A stretch of 46,030 nucleotides of DNA from Prolixibacteraceae bacterium (GCA_017998095.1 JAGODU010000015.1:1-46030); one strand, 5' to 3'. Positions 15,416 through 24,886 are shown, counted from the first letter of the stretch. Notes: a model not told the origin generated them from the letters alone. Translations and numbers: made by a program.

Positions 15416-17338
15416 CTAATTGCAATACCTTTTAATAACATTGTAAGCTTCTTCAATTCCTAGCTCGCCTGATTTACTTAAATCCTTTGCTCCTTCTTCA
15501 ACCTTGTTTAAAAGAATCTTGACAAGTCCTCTGTTATAGTATGCTTCAGCAAATTCAGGTTCAAGTGCTATGGCCTTGTCATACTCTTCAATTGCTGATA
15601 TATACTTTTCATTACGACAGTATATATTTCCGCGGTTAAAGTAAGCAAAATAGAAATTAGGGTTCATGTAAACGACAACAGAATAATCAGTTAAAATATC
15701 ATCATAAGTACTTGAATTTGAACCTGTGTTTTTTTGACTACCTTGATTTGCAACAGGTTGTTTGACAAGTTCTCCAACTTCATTTACAGCTTTAACCAAT
15801 TCTATTTGCTCAAGCATACGAGCTTTAGTATTAGCCCTCATAAAATACGCGAGCAGGTTTCTTTCGTCATTCTTTATTGCCTTGTCAAAATCAGCTATCG
15901 AATTGTTGAAATCATTAATTAAAGCCTTAAATATTCCCCTATATAGAAAGTTGGTGCTGTTTTTATCATTGGTCTTTATTTTTTCATCAAAAGAAGAAAT
16001 TTGCTTTTGGTAGAATTCAGAAGATGATGAAGACACACTATTGTTATTGGAGATTGTCAGATATGGATCATAGTTATATGCAGCATTGAGGTTTTCAACA
16101 ACAATATTGAAATATCCCACATCGTTGTTCTCTGCCCTTTTTTTATTAATGTTTATAATTTCAAAAAGTGGAAGAAGCCTTATTTCAATATTTATATCCT
16201 GAACTTTTCCCGGGTCAGCTTTAGAAGCTGATTGATTCTTGAGTGATTCTTCAAGAATAAGATCTGCCTTCAGCTTTCTTTTCCTCAGCTCTTCAGTATC
16301 AATTTCCTTTTCAGAATTAGTGTTAATCGTGTCATTTAATTCTGTTTCGTCAATATGTCCTGCAGCTTTAGCTTGTTGCTTCTGAGCTTGTTGTTGCCAG
16401 GCAAGCATTTGTTGTTGCTGATATTTTATTTTTTCCTCAGTCGTTTGCCATGGTCTTTTAGCAAATCTGGGATCCAAAAGTGAAGCTTTGTCGTAATCAC
16501 TTTGATATCCGGTTTTTCCTGTCATTTCTTTAGCAATTCCTCTGTTGAAATACGCACTAGCAAGTTGAGGATCCAGCTTTATTGCATCGTCATAATCCAT
16601 AATGGCTGATTCAAAACTTTCCAGCTGTTGTTTTATCATTCCCCGGTTAAGATATGCAAATGAATTTTTAGGATCGAAATATATTGACATATCGAAATCG
16701 CGCAGTGCTCCTGCGTAATCTTCTTTTTCAAGTTTAATAAGACCACGACTCATATATCCCAATGAATTGTTTGGTTTAATTCTTATAAGTTGGTTGCAAT
16801 CGGAAATAGCTTTATCCCATTCTTTTAAAAGCTGATATGCAATACTTCTGTTAAGATATGCGTTAAAATTTTTTGATTTAAGTTTGATTGCCTGAGAATA
16901 ATCTTCAATTGCCCCGGCATAATCACGCATTGCAGCTTTACATATTCCTCTGTTGTTGAAAATATCAGCATTTTCACCATCAAGTTCCATTGCTTTGGAG
17001 TAATCTTCAAGTGCAAGATTAAATTCTTTCAGATTGTAATGAACTACCCCTCTGTACATTATTGCTTCAGGAAAGAAAGGCTTGATTTCAATAGCCATGT
17101 CCAGATCTTTTTTTGCACCTCTGAAATCATCAAGTTCAAGCTTGGCAATTCCTCTGTAGTAATATGGTTCGGGTAGATATGGTTTTAATTTTATAACCAT
17201 ATTAAATGTTTGGATAGCACTAGTGTAATTGCCGAAGTATAGTTTGCTTCTTCCGGCAAGAATTGCTTTATCGGTATTTAATTGGGCAAACCCATCAAAA
17301 ACTAGTAAGGCAAAAAGAAAGACTATTAAACGTTTCAT
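15416..17338 (-). CDS. Secreted tetratricopeptide-repeat protein
   Basis: This 640-residue protein has a signal peptide (residues 1-19, ending FDGFAQ). About eight TPR units span residues 20-290, with the repeating pattern YLNRGIAK...A..D...AIKLDP. A Gln/Ala-rich linker (about 310-345) and a region without clear repeats follow, and then two further TPR blocks (about 455-500 and 560-630). TPRs bind proteins, so it is likely a periplasmic or outer-membrane-associated scaffold. The partner is unknown. A -7 element TATTTTTG lies 18 bases before the start. Confidence 0.88.
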   Translation of the reverse strand: MKRLIVFLFALLVFDGFAQLNTDKAILAGRSKLYFGNYTSAIQTFNMVIKLKPYLPEPYYYRGIAKLELDDFRGAKKDLDMAIEIKPFFPEAIMYRGVVHYNLKEFNLALEDYSKAMELDGENADIFNNRGICKAAMRDYAGAIEDYSQAIKLKSKNFNAYLNRSIAYQLLKEWDKAISDCNQLIRIKPNNSLGYMSRGLIKLEKEDYAGALRDFDMSIYFDPKNSFAYLNRGMIKQQLESFESAIMDYDDAIKLDPQLASAYFNRGIAKEMTGKTGYQSDYDKASLLDPRFAKRPWQTTEEKIKYQQQQMLAWQQQAQKQQAKAAGHIDETELNDTINTNSEKEIDTEELRKRKLKADLILEESLKNQSASKADPGKVQDINIEIRLLPLFEIININKKRAENNDVGYFNIVVENLNAAYNYDPYLTISNNNSVSSSSSEFYQKQISSFDEKIKTNDKNSTNFLYRGIFKALINDFNNSIADFDKAIKNDERNLLAYFMRANTKARMLEQIELVKAVNEVGELVKQPVANQGSQKNTGSNSSTYDDILTDYSVVVYMNPNFYFAYFNRGNIYCRNEKYISAIEEYDKAIALEPEFAEAYYNRGLVKILLNKVEEGAKDLSKSGELGIEEAYNVIKRYCN

Positions 17339-17356
17339 AATTAATAATGATATTCA

Positions 17357-17364
17357 CAAAAATA
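17357..17364 (-). promoter_or_regulatory. -7 promoter element of the TPR-rarA transcript
   Basis: The minus strand reads TATTTTTG (TAnnTTTG), 18 bases before the ATG. No -33 match is visible at the right spacing. Confidence 0.45.
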
Positions 17365-17555
17365 ATATTTTTAAAGGGTGACATTGAGTTTTTCATTTAT
17401 TTTAACGGAACAGTGGTGCAATAATTATATAAAACAAAAAAAGCTGAATAAGATTGTTTTTTACTTCATCTTTGATTAACTTTTTAGAAAATTTAAATAT
17501 TTGAAAAAAAATTTCGAAATGGCCGTTTTCACTATAATAACAAGATGAAAAAGGT

Positions 17556-17563
17556 TATTTTTG
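17556..17563 (+). promoter_or_regulatory. -7 promoter element of the pta operon
   Basis: TATTTTTG matches TAnnTTTG and lies 22 bases before the pta ATG. The -33 region is not a clear match. Confidence 0.45.
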
Positions 17564-17585
17564 TTAACTTTTTAAAAAAACAGAG

Positions 17586-18584
17586 ATGGAACTTCTGGAA
17601 AAGATCAAACGAAACGCTTCTTTACACAATAAGAGAATTGTTTTGCCTGAGGGGAAAGAACCCCGAACATTAAAAGCAGCTGAAATTGTACTAAAAGAAA
17701 AGCTTGCCCGGTTAATATTGCTGGGCGATAGTAATGAAATACTTGAAACTGCTGGAAATATTGGTGCAGACATAAGTTCAGCCACGATTGTTAATCCTGC
17801 AACTGATTTAAGGAGAGAGGTGTATGCAGACAAGATGGTTGAGTTGAGAAAGAGTAAAGGCTTGACTAAAGATGAGGCACTGAAACTTCTTGATGACCCC
17901 CTTTATTTCGGACCAATGATGATTAAATGCGGAGACGCAGATGGTGAACTGGCAGGTGCAGTAAATGCAACAGGTGATGTTTTGCGACCGGCATTGCAAT
18001 ATATAAAAACTGTTCCCGGCTGTAGTGTTGTTTCCGGGGCATTTTTCATGTTTGTTGATAAGAAATTTGGGGAAGATGGTATTCTTGTTTTTGCAGATTG
18101 TGCTGTAATGCCTGATCCTACTGATGTACAATTGGCTGAAATAGCCGTTGCATCATCTAAAACTGCTGTTGCAATTGCCGGGTTTGAACCAAGAGTTGCT
18201 ATGCTAAGTTTTTCAACTAAAGGAAGTGCAAATCATCCTTTGGTGGATAAGATTAAAAGTGCAACCAAAATTGCAAAAGAAATGGCTCCGAACCTTTTAC
18301 TTGATGGGGAACTTCAATTAGATGCAGCTCTGATAAAAGAAGTAGGAGAGTTGAAGTGCCCGGGCAGCCCTGTTGCCGGAAGGGCAAATATCCTTGTTTT
18401 TCCGGGATTGGAATCCGGTAATATCGGATATAAATTAGTACAGCGTTTAGCCGGAGCAGAGGCTATTGGCCCCGTTTTGCAAGGGATGGCTGCTCCTATT
18501 AATGATTTATCAAGAGGATGTTCAGTTACCGATATCGTCAATATGATTGCAGTTACTGCCAATCAGGCTGCAGGTTTAAGTTAA
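17586..18584 (+). CDS. pta: Phosphate acetyltransferase
   Basis: This 332-residue short-form Pta converts acetyl-CoA and phosphate to acetyl phosphate and CoA. Diagnostic stretches are VLPEGKEPRTLKAAE at the N-terminus, ADGELAGAVNATGDVLRP, SGAFFMF, FADCAVMPDPT, and LVFPGLESGNIGYKLVQRLAGAEA-type sequence in the C-terminal half. It forms one operon with the dehydrogenase-like gene and ackA, giving the acetate pathway with substrate-level ATP formation. Confidence 0.95.
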   Translation: MELLEKIKRNASLHNKRIVLPEGKEPRTLKAAEIVLKEKLARLILLGDSNEILETAGNIGADISSATIVNPATDLRREVYADKMVELRKSKGLTKDEALKLLDDPLYFGPMMIKCGDADGELAGAVNATGDVLRPALQYIKTVPGCSVVSGAFFMFVDKKFGEDGILVFADCAVMPDPTDVQLAEIAVASSKTAVAIAGFEPRVAMLSFSTKGSANHPLVDKIKSATKIAKEMAPNLLLDGELQLDAALIKEVGELKCPGSPVAGRANILVFPGLESGNIGYKLVQRLAGAEAIGPVLQGMAAPINDLSRGCSVTDIVNMIAVTANQAAGLS

Positions 18585-18602
18585 ATTTTGAAATTCGATA
18601 TT

Positions 18603-19553
18603 ATGTCAGAACCTATAATAGAGTCGATTGTTGATTTTGGATTAACCAAAGAAAAGAAATCAGCCAAATTATTTTCAAAAGTTGGAATTGTATGTTGTGA
18701 AAATGACGGACAATATATTGCCCGTGTTTGCAGCTCATATGGAATGGATGTCTTGTTCTGGGAGGCTACTTCTGAAAAGATTAAAAGGTCTTTGGACAGT
18801 ATTGAAGCGATAATGCAAAGCAGAATTAGAAATTGGGGTGCTACAGAGTCTGAGAAGAAAGCTGTTATGTCAAGAATAAAAGGCACTACAGATCTTCATG
18901 ATCTTAAAGATTGTGACCTTGTTGTTGAAACCGTTTCGTCAACTAGTATTGGAAGAACTCTGGATGCCAGAAAAAGATTGTTCGAAGAACTGGAAAAGAT
19001 TGTTGATCCAAGCTGCATCATTGCTACAAATTCAACTTCAGTTATTATATCTGATCTTTCTGAAGGTCTGAAACACAGAGAAAGATGCATTAGTATTCAT
19101 TTTATGATTAATTCAGTCGATTCAAGAATCGTAGAAATAACCAAGGGTCTTTATACCTCTGATGAAGCTTATGAAAAAGTCAGCCAGTTTATTAAGATGG
19201 TTAAAAGAAAAGCAATTCCAGTTGAAGAATCTGTAGGTCTTATCAGTGTCAGAATGTTTGTTATTATTTTGAACGAAGCTTGTGAATTGATGCAGGAAGG
19301 GGTTAGCAGCAAAGAGGATATCGAGCAACTGATGCACACCGGTTATGGTATGAGAATGGGACCATTTGCTATTGCTGATATAATGGGTCTTGACCGAGTA
19401 GTCAGATGGATGGAAAATCTCTTTAATGAATTCGGGGATGCCCGATATAAACCAAATCCAGTTATTAGAAAACTTATCAGACAACACTGCTATGGAGTTT
19501 CTTCAGGAAAAGGATTCTTCAAGTATGATGAATATGGCGAAAGAATAAAATAA
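18603..19553 (+). CDS. 3-hydroxyacyl-CoA dehydrogenase-family protein with degenerate NAD motif
   Basis: This 316-residue protein has the two-domain layout of 3-hydroxybutyryl-CoA dehydrogenase. The N-terminal Rossmann fold should show GxGxxG, but here residues 27-40 read VGIVCCENDGQYIA, losing the first two glycines. The catalytic His is kept (H166 in CISIHFMIN), as is its partner Glu (E178 in RIVEIT). The usual Asn after the core is replaced (GLISVR, V216). The C-terminal domain is normal (GMRMGPFAIADIMGLD, GKGFFKYD). From memory, relatives in Bacteroidales keep GCGTVGQ here, so NAD binding may be weak or altered. TTG 18588 is an in-frame upstream alternative start. It lies between pta and ackA. 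Confidence 0.85.
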   Translation: MSEPIIESIVDFGLTKEKKSAKLFSKVGIVCCENDGQYIARVCSSYGMDVLFWEATSEKIKRSLDSIEAIMQSRIRNWGATESEKKAVMSRIKGTTDLHDLKDCDLVVETVSSTSIGRTLDARKRLFEELEKIVDPSCIIATNSTSVIISDLSEGLKHRERCISIHFMINSVDSRIVEITKGLYTSDEAYEKVSQFIKMVKRKAIPVEESVGLISVRMFVIILNEACELMQEGVSSKEDIEQLMHTGYGMRMGPFAIADIMGLDRVVRWMENLFNEFGDARYKPNPVIRKLIRQHCYGVSSGKGFFKYDEYGERIK

Positions 19554-19591
19554 CTTTTGAATACCGGATTAATATAATATAAATCAGCAAA

Positions 19592-20785
19592 ATGAAAATA
19601 TTAGTACTTAACTGTGGCAGCTCTTCAATAAAATTTCAATTATTCGAAATGGATAATGAATCTGTCCTTGCAAAGGGTTTGGTTGAGAAAATTGGTTTAA
19701 ACGGTTCTTGTTTGAAGCTAACTAAGGCTGACGGACAGGAAGTTATTTTTGAAGGAGAAATTTTAGACCATAAAATCGGTATTGAATATGTATTAGGCGT
19801 TTTATCAAGCAAAAAACATGGATGCATTTCCAAGTTGAACGAAATTACTGCTGTAGGTCATAGGGTAGTACATGGTGCTGAAAGATTTAAATCCAGCGTT
19901 CTGATAACTCAGGAAGTAATATCTGAAATGGAGAAATGTATTGATCTCGCACCATTGCACAATCCACCAAATCTTAAAGGCATTGAAGCAATTACTGAAA
20001 TTATACCTACTATGGTTCAGGTTGGAGTTTTCGATACAGCATTTCATCAAACTATGCCTAAGTATGCTTATATGTATGGAATTCCATATAGCTTATATCA
20101 AAAATACAGCATAAGGCGATATGGTTTTCATGGGACGAGCCACAGATATGTAAGCAATAGGGCTTGTGAAATTCTTGGTGTTGACTATGAAGAACAGAAA
20201 ATTATAACTTGCCATTTAGGAAACGGAGCATCAATCACTGCAATTGATAAAGGTGAATCTGTTGATACTTCCATGGGATTTACTCCCGTCGAAGGATTAA
20301 TTATGGGTACTCGTGCCGGTGACCTCGATATTGGTGTTGTTACATATCTAATGGAAAAGGAAAATCTTGGCGTTGAAACTGCTTCAACACTCTTTAATAA
20401 GCACAGTGGAATGCTTGGTCTTACCGGTATTTCCTCCGATTCAAGGGATATTTTAAAAGCAGCCAATGAAGGGAATGAGCAAGCTAAAATGGCTATTGAA
20501 ATTTATAACTACCGGATTAAGAAATATATAGGTTCTTATATTGCAGCTATGAATGGATGTGATATTTTGGTTTTTACAGGTGGAGTAGGAGAAAATGCAG
20601 TTCATACCAGAAAAGGTGTTTGTAATAATCTTGAATGGTTGGGAATAGAAATTGATGAAAGGATAAATTCTAAAATCAGGGGGACTGAAGCAATTATAAG
20701 CTCTGAAAGTTCAAAAATTAAAGTTTTGGTCATACCAACAAATGAAGAATTGATGATTGCCCGTGATACTTTAAAGTTTTTATAA
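19592..20785 (+). CDS. ackA: Acetate kinase
   Basis: This 397-residue enzyme of the acetate/sugar kinase superfamily transfers phosphate from acetyl phosphate to ADP. Motifs are the N-terminal LNCGSSSIKFQLF, GHRVVHGAERF, VFDTAFHQTMP, RYGFHGTSHRYV, CHLGNGASI, IMGTRAGDLDIGV and FTGGVGENA. The length is standard. It is the last gene of the pta operon and is followed by a stem-loop terminator at 20809-20839. Confidence 0.97.
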   Translation: MKILVLNCGSSSIKFQLFEMDNESVLAKGLVEKIGLNGSCLKLTKADGQEVIFEGEILDHKIGIEYVLGVLSSKKHGCISKLNEITAVGHRVVHGAERFKSSVLITQEVISEMEKCIDLAPLHNPPNLKGIEAITEIIPTMVQVGVFDTAFHQTMPKYAYMYGIPYSLYQKYSIRRYGFHGTSHRYVSNRACEILGVDYEEQKIITCHLGNGASITAIDKGESVDTSMGFTPVEGLIMGTRAGDLDIGVVTYLMEKENLGVETASTLFNKHSGMLGLTGISSDSRDILKAANEGNEQAKMAIEIYNYRIKKYIGSYIAAMNGCDILVFTGGVGENAVHTRKGVCNNLEWLGIEIDERINSKIRGTEAIISSESSKIKVLVIPTNEELMIARDTLKFL

Positions 20786-20808
20786 GACTGATAATAAAGT
20801 ATAAATGA

Positions 20809-20839
20809 AAAAGGATGTTTTATTTAAAAACATCCTTTT
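20809..20839. terminator. Bidirectional terminator between ackA and the acidic lipoprotein gene
   Basis: A perfect 13-bp stem (AAAAGGATGTTTT with AAAACATCCTTTT, 5-base loop) starts 23 bases after ackA. T-rich arm ends on both strands suit the two convergent genes. Confidence 0.8.
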
Positions 20840-20880
20840 CATTATTTCCTGTTAAGGTTAGCTCTTTTACTTATGTCAAA

Positions 20881-21120
20881 TTATTCTGCAGCTTCCTGGA
20901 TATCTTCAACTGCTCCTTCTATTTCATCAGCAGCATCTTCTATAGCTTCTCCCGTTTCATCTATAACTTCTTCCATAGCTTCTCCTGCTTCATCGAGTGA
21001 ATCTCCAACTTCTTCTATGACTTCAGTGGCTTCGTCACTTACATCTTTTGATTTATTCTGGTTACTGCATGCTGCTAAAAATATTAAACAAAAGATTGCT
21101 AAAAACAAAGATTTCTTCAT
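20881..21120 (-). CDS. Small acidic lipoprotein with 11-residue repeats
   Basis: This 79-residue protein starts at MKKSLFLAIF. It has a lipoprotein signal and lipobox LAAC (C18), and a short SNQNKSKD linker. The rest is almost only Glu, Asp, Ala, Ile, Val and Gly. From residue 30 it falls into four consecutive 11-residue units, EATEVIEEVGD, SLDEAGEAMEE, VIDETGEAIED and AADEIEGAVED, with a partial fifth. Hendecads of this kind form a long amphipathic helix or right-handed coiled coil. It is likely an abundant envelope spacer or a membrane-surface-binding helix; the function is unknown. An ATG 11 codons upstream is in frame but would hide the signal peptide. The antisense frame over the gene is an artefact of its repetitiveness. 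Confidence 0.82.
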   Translation of the reverse strand: MKKSLFLAIFCLIFLAACSNQNKSKDVSDEATEVIEEVGDSLDEAGEAMEEVIDETGEAIEDAADEIEGAVEDIQEAAE

Positions 21121-21150
21121 GGTAATAGTATTAAGTGTTTGACAATTATT

Positions 21151-21158
21151 CAAATATA
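21151..21158 (-). promoter_or_regulatory. -7 promoter element of the acidic lipoprotein gene
   Basis: The minus strand reads TATATTTG (TAnnTTTG), 30 bases before the chosen ATG at 21120. This supports the shorter start, because the longer one would begin between the element and its transcript start. Confidence 0.5.
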
Positions 21159-21389
21159 GTTATTATTGTTTATATGAAATATAAGCAACTAAGTTAATAA
21201 AAAAGGATAGCCTTTCTTAATCCTTTTTAAGAAACTTTTCAAGGTACATTTTATATCAAAAAAAATACTGAAATTGCAACTATATTATAAAAATTCTGTC
21301 ATTTTAGATAATTGATTATACAAGAATTAATTGTTTATTGTAATGGGTTTTTAATTATTGAAAAGTTAAAAATATTAAATCTAAACTAT

Positions 21390-22022
21390 ATGAAAAAAAT
21401 TGTACTTTCTTTATTCCTGATGTTTGTTGTGTTTATTACTAATGGTCAATCTTTTGGCGATAGTAATAATATCACTATTGATGAATTTTCTTATGATGAT
21501 GAAGTTAAGACTGTAATGGGAACAATTAAAATTAATCGTATCTCAGGATTTGGAGGACCAATAATGAGCTTTACTGCTTTAAACGGAGAGTTTGCTCATA
21601 TTATGGGCGGCGGCGGCGGAGTAATTCTTAATAATATTTTTATCGGAGGCTATGGTGAAGGAGTTACGAATACTTTAACTATTGGAGGCACTGCTTCTCT
21701 AACTGACTTTGATTTCGGTCATGGAGGTTTCTGGGTAGGTTATGAAATTGGTCATAAAATGATTATTCACCCTGTAATAAGTTCAAGAATAGGGTGGGGT
21801 AGTTTAACCGGTTATGATGAGATAAACAGCAAAGACGTAAAAGATAATTTCTTTGTTCTTATTCCTACTATTTCTGCTGAGATTAATCTTACCCGCTTTT
21901 TTAAAGTAAATATTGGAGCTGAATATAGGAGAACGTTTAATGTAAATAACCTTGAAGGATTGAATGATAATAACTTTTCTGGTTTAGGTGTTCATTTAAA
22001 CTTCTTATTTGGATGGTTTTAA
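21390..22022 (+). CDS. Small secreted, probably outer-membrane beta-barrel protein
   Basis: This 210-residue protein has a signal peptide (KKIVLSLFLMFVVFITNGQ). Alternating polar/hydrophobic strands follow, with a run of five glycines (HIMGGGGGVILNN) and a Trp-Phe C-terminus, as is common for small barrels. Strand-like segments include FWVGYEIGHKMIIHPVISS and FFKVNIGAEYRRTFNV. I do not recognise a named family. A longer in-frame start at 21312 would add 26 residues ahead of the signal peptide and is unlikely. It runs tail-to-tail into the LOG-family gene, seven bases apart. Confidence 0.75.
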   Translation: MKKIVLSLFLMFVVFITNGQSFGDSNNITIDEFSYDDEVKTVMGTIKINRISGFGGPIMSFTALNGEFAHIMGGGGGVILNNIFIGGYGEGVTNTLTIGGTASLTDFDFGHGGFWVGYEIGHKMIIHPVISSRIGWGSLTGYDEINSKDVKDNFFVLIPTISAEINLTRFFKVNIGAEYRRTFNVNNLEGLNDNNFSGLGVHLNFLFGWF

Positions 22023-22029
22023 TGATTTA

Positions 22030-22611
22030 TTATTTGACAGGTACTTTAAACCATTTATTGTCAGTTAATTCATGTTCGTAATTTTCAATATATAAGATTG
22101 CTTCTTCAGGTGTAGATGTAATCTTATATATTTTACGATAACTTTCTTTTGCAAAGGTTTCTGAATATGACTTTTCAAATTGATTCAAAAGATCGTTAAA
22201 GTATCCATTAATATTTATAAAAACTATGGGTTTCCGGAGGTAATCAAGTTGTTTTAAAGTGATTACCTCCAGTATTTCTTCTAAGGTGCCAAATCCTCCT
22301 GGTAAGGCTATGAAAGCATCTGATTTATCTCTCATCAATGCTTTCCTTTCATCCATAGTTTCAGTAATGACTATTTCGTTTGCCTTGTCTGATGTTAATT
22401 GGAAATTATGAATTTTCAAAGGAATGATTCCTGTAATATGACCATTGTACAATTTTACTGTTGAAGCTAAATGTTCCATTAAGCCAACGTTTGCACCTCC
22501 AAAAATCAATGAATGGTTTCTGTTGCCAATTAATTTTCCAAGTTCTTCAGCTGCTTTGAAGTATAAATCTTTAACAGCATTGCTTGAAGAGCAGTAGACG
22601 CAAATATTCAT
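22030..22611 (-). CDS. LOG-family protein (TIGR00730), nucleoside 5'-monophosphate phosphoribohydrolase-like
   Basis: This 193-residue Rossmann-like protein opens with the family signature MNICVYCSSSNAV. It has GGANVGLMEHLA and the catalytic/nucleotide-binding PGGFGTLEEILEVITLKQL (the PGGxGTxxE motif). Characterised members hydrolyse AMP or cytokinin riboside monophosphate to the free base and ribose 5-phosphate. The bacterial role may be nucleotide salvage or cleanup. It starts 12 bases after gyrB and is probably co-transcribed. Confidence 0.92.
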   Translation of the reverse strand: MNICVYCSSSNAVKDLYFKAAEELGKLIGNRNHSLIFGGANVGLMEHLASTVKLYNGHITGIIPLKIHNFQLTSDKANEIVITETMDERKALMRDKSDAFIALPGGFGTLEEILEVITLKQLDYLRKPIVFININGYFNDLLNQFEKSYSETFAKESYRKIYKITSTPEEAILYIENYEHELTDNKWFKVPVK

Positions 22612-22623
22612 AAATTATTTTGT

Positions 22624-24597
22624 TTATGCATCTATATTTGCATATGTTGCGTGATCTTCAATGAATTGTCTGCGTGGTGGAACATCATCTCCCATTAACA
22701 TTGAAAATACATGATCAGCTTCTGCTGCGCTCTCTATTGTAACCTGTCTGAGAGTCCTTCTTTCAGGATTCATTGTAGTATCCCACAATTGTTCGGCATT
22801 CATTTCTCCAAGACCTTTGTATCTCTGTACATGAAAACCCGAATCTTTTCCACCTCCCATTTCTTCAATTATACTTAGCCTCTGCTGCTCACTCCATGCA
22901 TATTCTTCCTTTTTACCTTTTTTCACAAGGTATAACGGAGGTGTAGCAATATATAAGTATCCATTTTTAATTAAATCCTGCATGTATCTGAAGAAAAGTG
23001 TCATTATCAATGTTGCAATATGACTTCCATCAACATCAGCATCGGTCATTATTACAATCTTCTTATATCTGAGTTTATTGATATTAAGTGCCTTTGAATC
23101 TTCATCTGTACCAATGCTAACTCCAAGTGCGGTAAAAATATTTCTGATTTCTTCACTGTCAAACACTTTATGTTGCATTGCTTTTTCTACATTCAGAATT
23201 TTTCCTCTAAGCGGAAGTATAGCCTGAAACTGTCTGTCCCTTCCTTGTTTTGCTGTTCCACCTGCTGAATCTCCTTCAACCATGAAGATTTCACATTTAT
23301 CAGGGTCATTATCTGCACAGTCAGCTAATTTACCAGGCAAGCCACCTCCTGACATAACATTCTTACGCTGTACCAACTCTCTGGCTTTTCTTGCTGCATG
23401 ACGTGCCTGAGCGGCCAGAACAACCTTGGAAACTATAGACTTGGCATCTTTTGGGTGTTCTTCAAGATATATTGCAAGCATTTCACTAACTGCCTGATCT
23501 ACTGAAATACTTATTTCTGAGTTGCCTAATTTTGTTTTCGTCTGTCCTTCAAACTGAGGTTCTGCTACTTTAACAGAAACTACTGCTGTTAAACCTTCCC
23601 GGAAATCATCACCGTTGATTTCTATTTTCAGTTTTTCCAACATCCCGGATTTGTCAGCATAAGCTTTTAATGTTCTGGTTAACCCTCTTCTGAAACCGGT
23701 CAGATGCGTTCCTCCTTCAATAGTATTGATATTGTTTACATATGAATGGATGTTTTCAGTGAATGAAGTGTTGTAGTGTAGTGCTATTTCAACAGGTACA
23801 TCATTCTTTTCTGTAGCTATATGAATAGTCTCATCTATTAAACGTTCACGAGAATTATCAAGGTATTCAACAAATTCTTTTAATCCTTCTTCTGAATAAA
23901 ATAACTCTTTCTTGAAATTTCCTTCATCGTCTTTATCTCTTTTGTCTGTAATTGATAAATATAAACCGGCATTTAAAAAGGCCAGCTCTCTTAAACGGGC
24001 TGAAAGTATTTCATATTTATAGGTTGTAGTAAGAAATATTGAATCATCAGGTTTAAAAGTAATTATCGTTCCTGTCTTGTTTGATGCTCCTTCTGTTCGA
24101 ATATCTCCTAAAGCTTTACCTTGTGAAAATTCCTGTACCCATATTTTACCGTCACGATGAACTTCAGCCTTGAGATGAATTGATAATGCGTTTACACATG
24201 AAACACCAACTCCGTGCAATCCACCCGAAACTTTATATGAGTCTTTATCAAATTTTCCTCCCGCATGTAATACTGTCAAAACTACTTCCAGAGCTGATTT
24301 CTTTTCCTTTTCGTGATAATCAACAGGGATACCCCTTCCATCATCAATTACTGTTATAGAATTATCTTCGTTGATTATTACTTCAATATTTTTGCAATAC
24401 CCGGCCAATGCTTCATCAATAGAGTTATCAACAACTTCATACACCAAATGGTGGAGCCCTTTTTCATTGACATCTCCAATATACATCGCCGGACGCTTCC
24501 TAACTGCTTCAAGTCCTTCTAATACCTGTATGCTGTCTGCTGAATAATTGCCATTACCATTTCCATTGGTAAGGTCTTTGTTCTCTAATTCGCTCAT
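22624..24597 (-). CDS. gyrB: DNA gyrase subunit B
   Basis: This is a 657-residue type IIA topoisomerase ATPase subunit. The GHKL ATPase domain shows RPAMYIGDVNEKGLHHL (residues 35-51), the catalytic E54/N58 in YEVVDNSIDEA, and the ATP lid GGLHGVG. The Toprim domain has EGDSAGG (441-447) and DADVDGSHI (519-527), and the C-terminal QRYKGLGEMNAEQLW binds GyrA. The length matches the short Bacteroidota form, without the proteobacterial insert. The 289-base region upstream holds a lone TATATTTG (minus strand, 24802-24809) about 200 bases from the start. Confidence 0.97.
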   Translation of the reverse strand: MSELENKDLTNGNGNGNYSADSIQVLEGLEAVRKRPAMYIGDVNEKGLHHLVYEVVDNSIDEALAGYCKNIEVIINEDNSITVIDDGRGIPVDYHEKEKKSALEVVLTVLHAGGKFDKDSYKVSGGLHGVGVSCVNALSIHLKAEVHRDGKIWVQEFSQGKALGDIRTEGASNKTGTIITFKPDDSIFLTTTYKYEILSARLRELAFLNAGLYLSITDKRDKDDEGNFKKELFYSEEGLKEFVEYLDNSRERLIDETIHIATEKNDVPVEIALHYNTSFTENIHSYVNNINTIEGGTHLTGFRRGLTRTLKAYADKSGMLEKLKIEINGDDFREGLTAVVSVKVAEPQFEGQTKTKLGNSEISISVDQAVSEMLAIYLEEHPKDAKSIVSKVVLAAQARHAARKARELVQRKNVMSGGGLPGKLADCADNDPDKCEIFMVEGDSAGGTAKQGRDRQFQAILPLRGKILNVEKAMQHKVFDSEEIRNIFTALGVSIGTDEDSKALNINKLRYKKIVIMTDADVDGSHIATLIMTLFFRYMQDLIKNGYLYIATPPLYLVKKGKKEEYAWSEQQRLSIIEEMGGGKDSGFHVQRYKGLGEMNAEQLWDTTMNPERRTLRQVTIESAAEADHVFSMLMGDDVPPRRQFIEDHATYANIDA

Positions 24598-24886
24598 CTT
24601 TTTGCTTAATTTTTAATCAAAATAATAACAATCATCATTTTTTCAGACGATATTCCTCGTACAGATTTTTTATTGTTCAGGAATATTTTCGATATTCATA
24701 ATTTTTTATCCTGAATGATCGAAGACCTTTGGTGAAAAGTGATATTTTGTTATTGAATTTCAATGTTTTATAAAAGAATATTTTTTTCTTTTTTGTTGGC
24801 TCAAATATAATAAAATATAGCCTGAAAGCCTACTTTTTAAGCTCTCTGAAATCAAAAGTTTTCAACAACTTAAGGTTAAATTTTAA

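Noticed and set aside
20873..21142. Plus-strand open frame rich in Ser, opposite the acidic lipoprotein
   Set aside because: It is the mirror of the Glu/Ala-rich repeat. The minus strand has the signal peptide, lipobox and a promoter element.
24598..24886. Possible riboswitch or small RNA upstream of gyrB
   Set aside because: The region is AT-rich with only a weak distant inverted repeat (ATATTCCT / AGGAATAT) and one isolated TATATTTG; no known RNA structure recognised.
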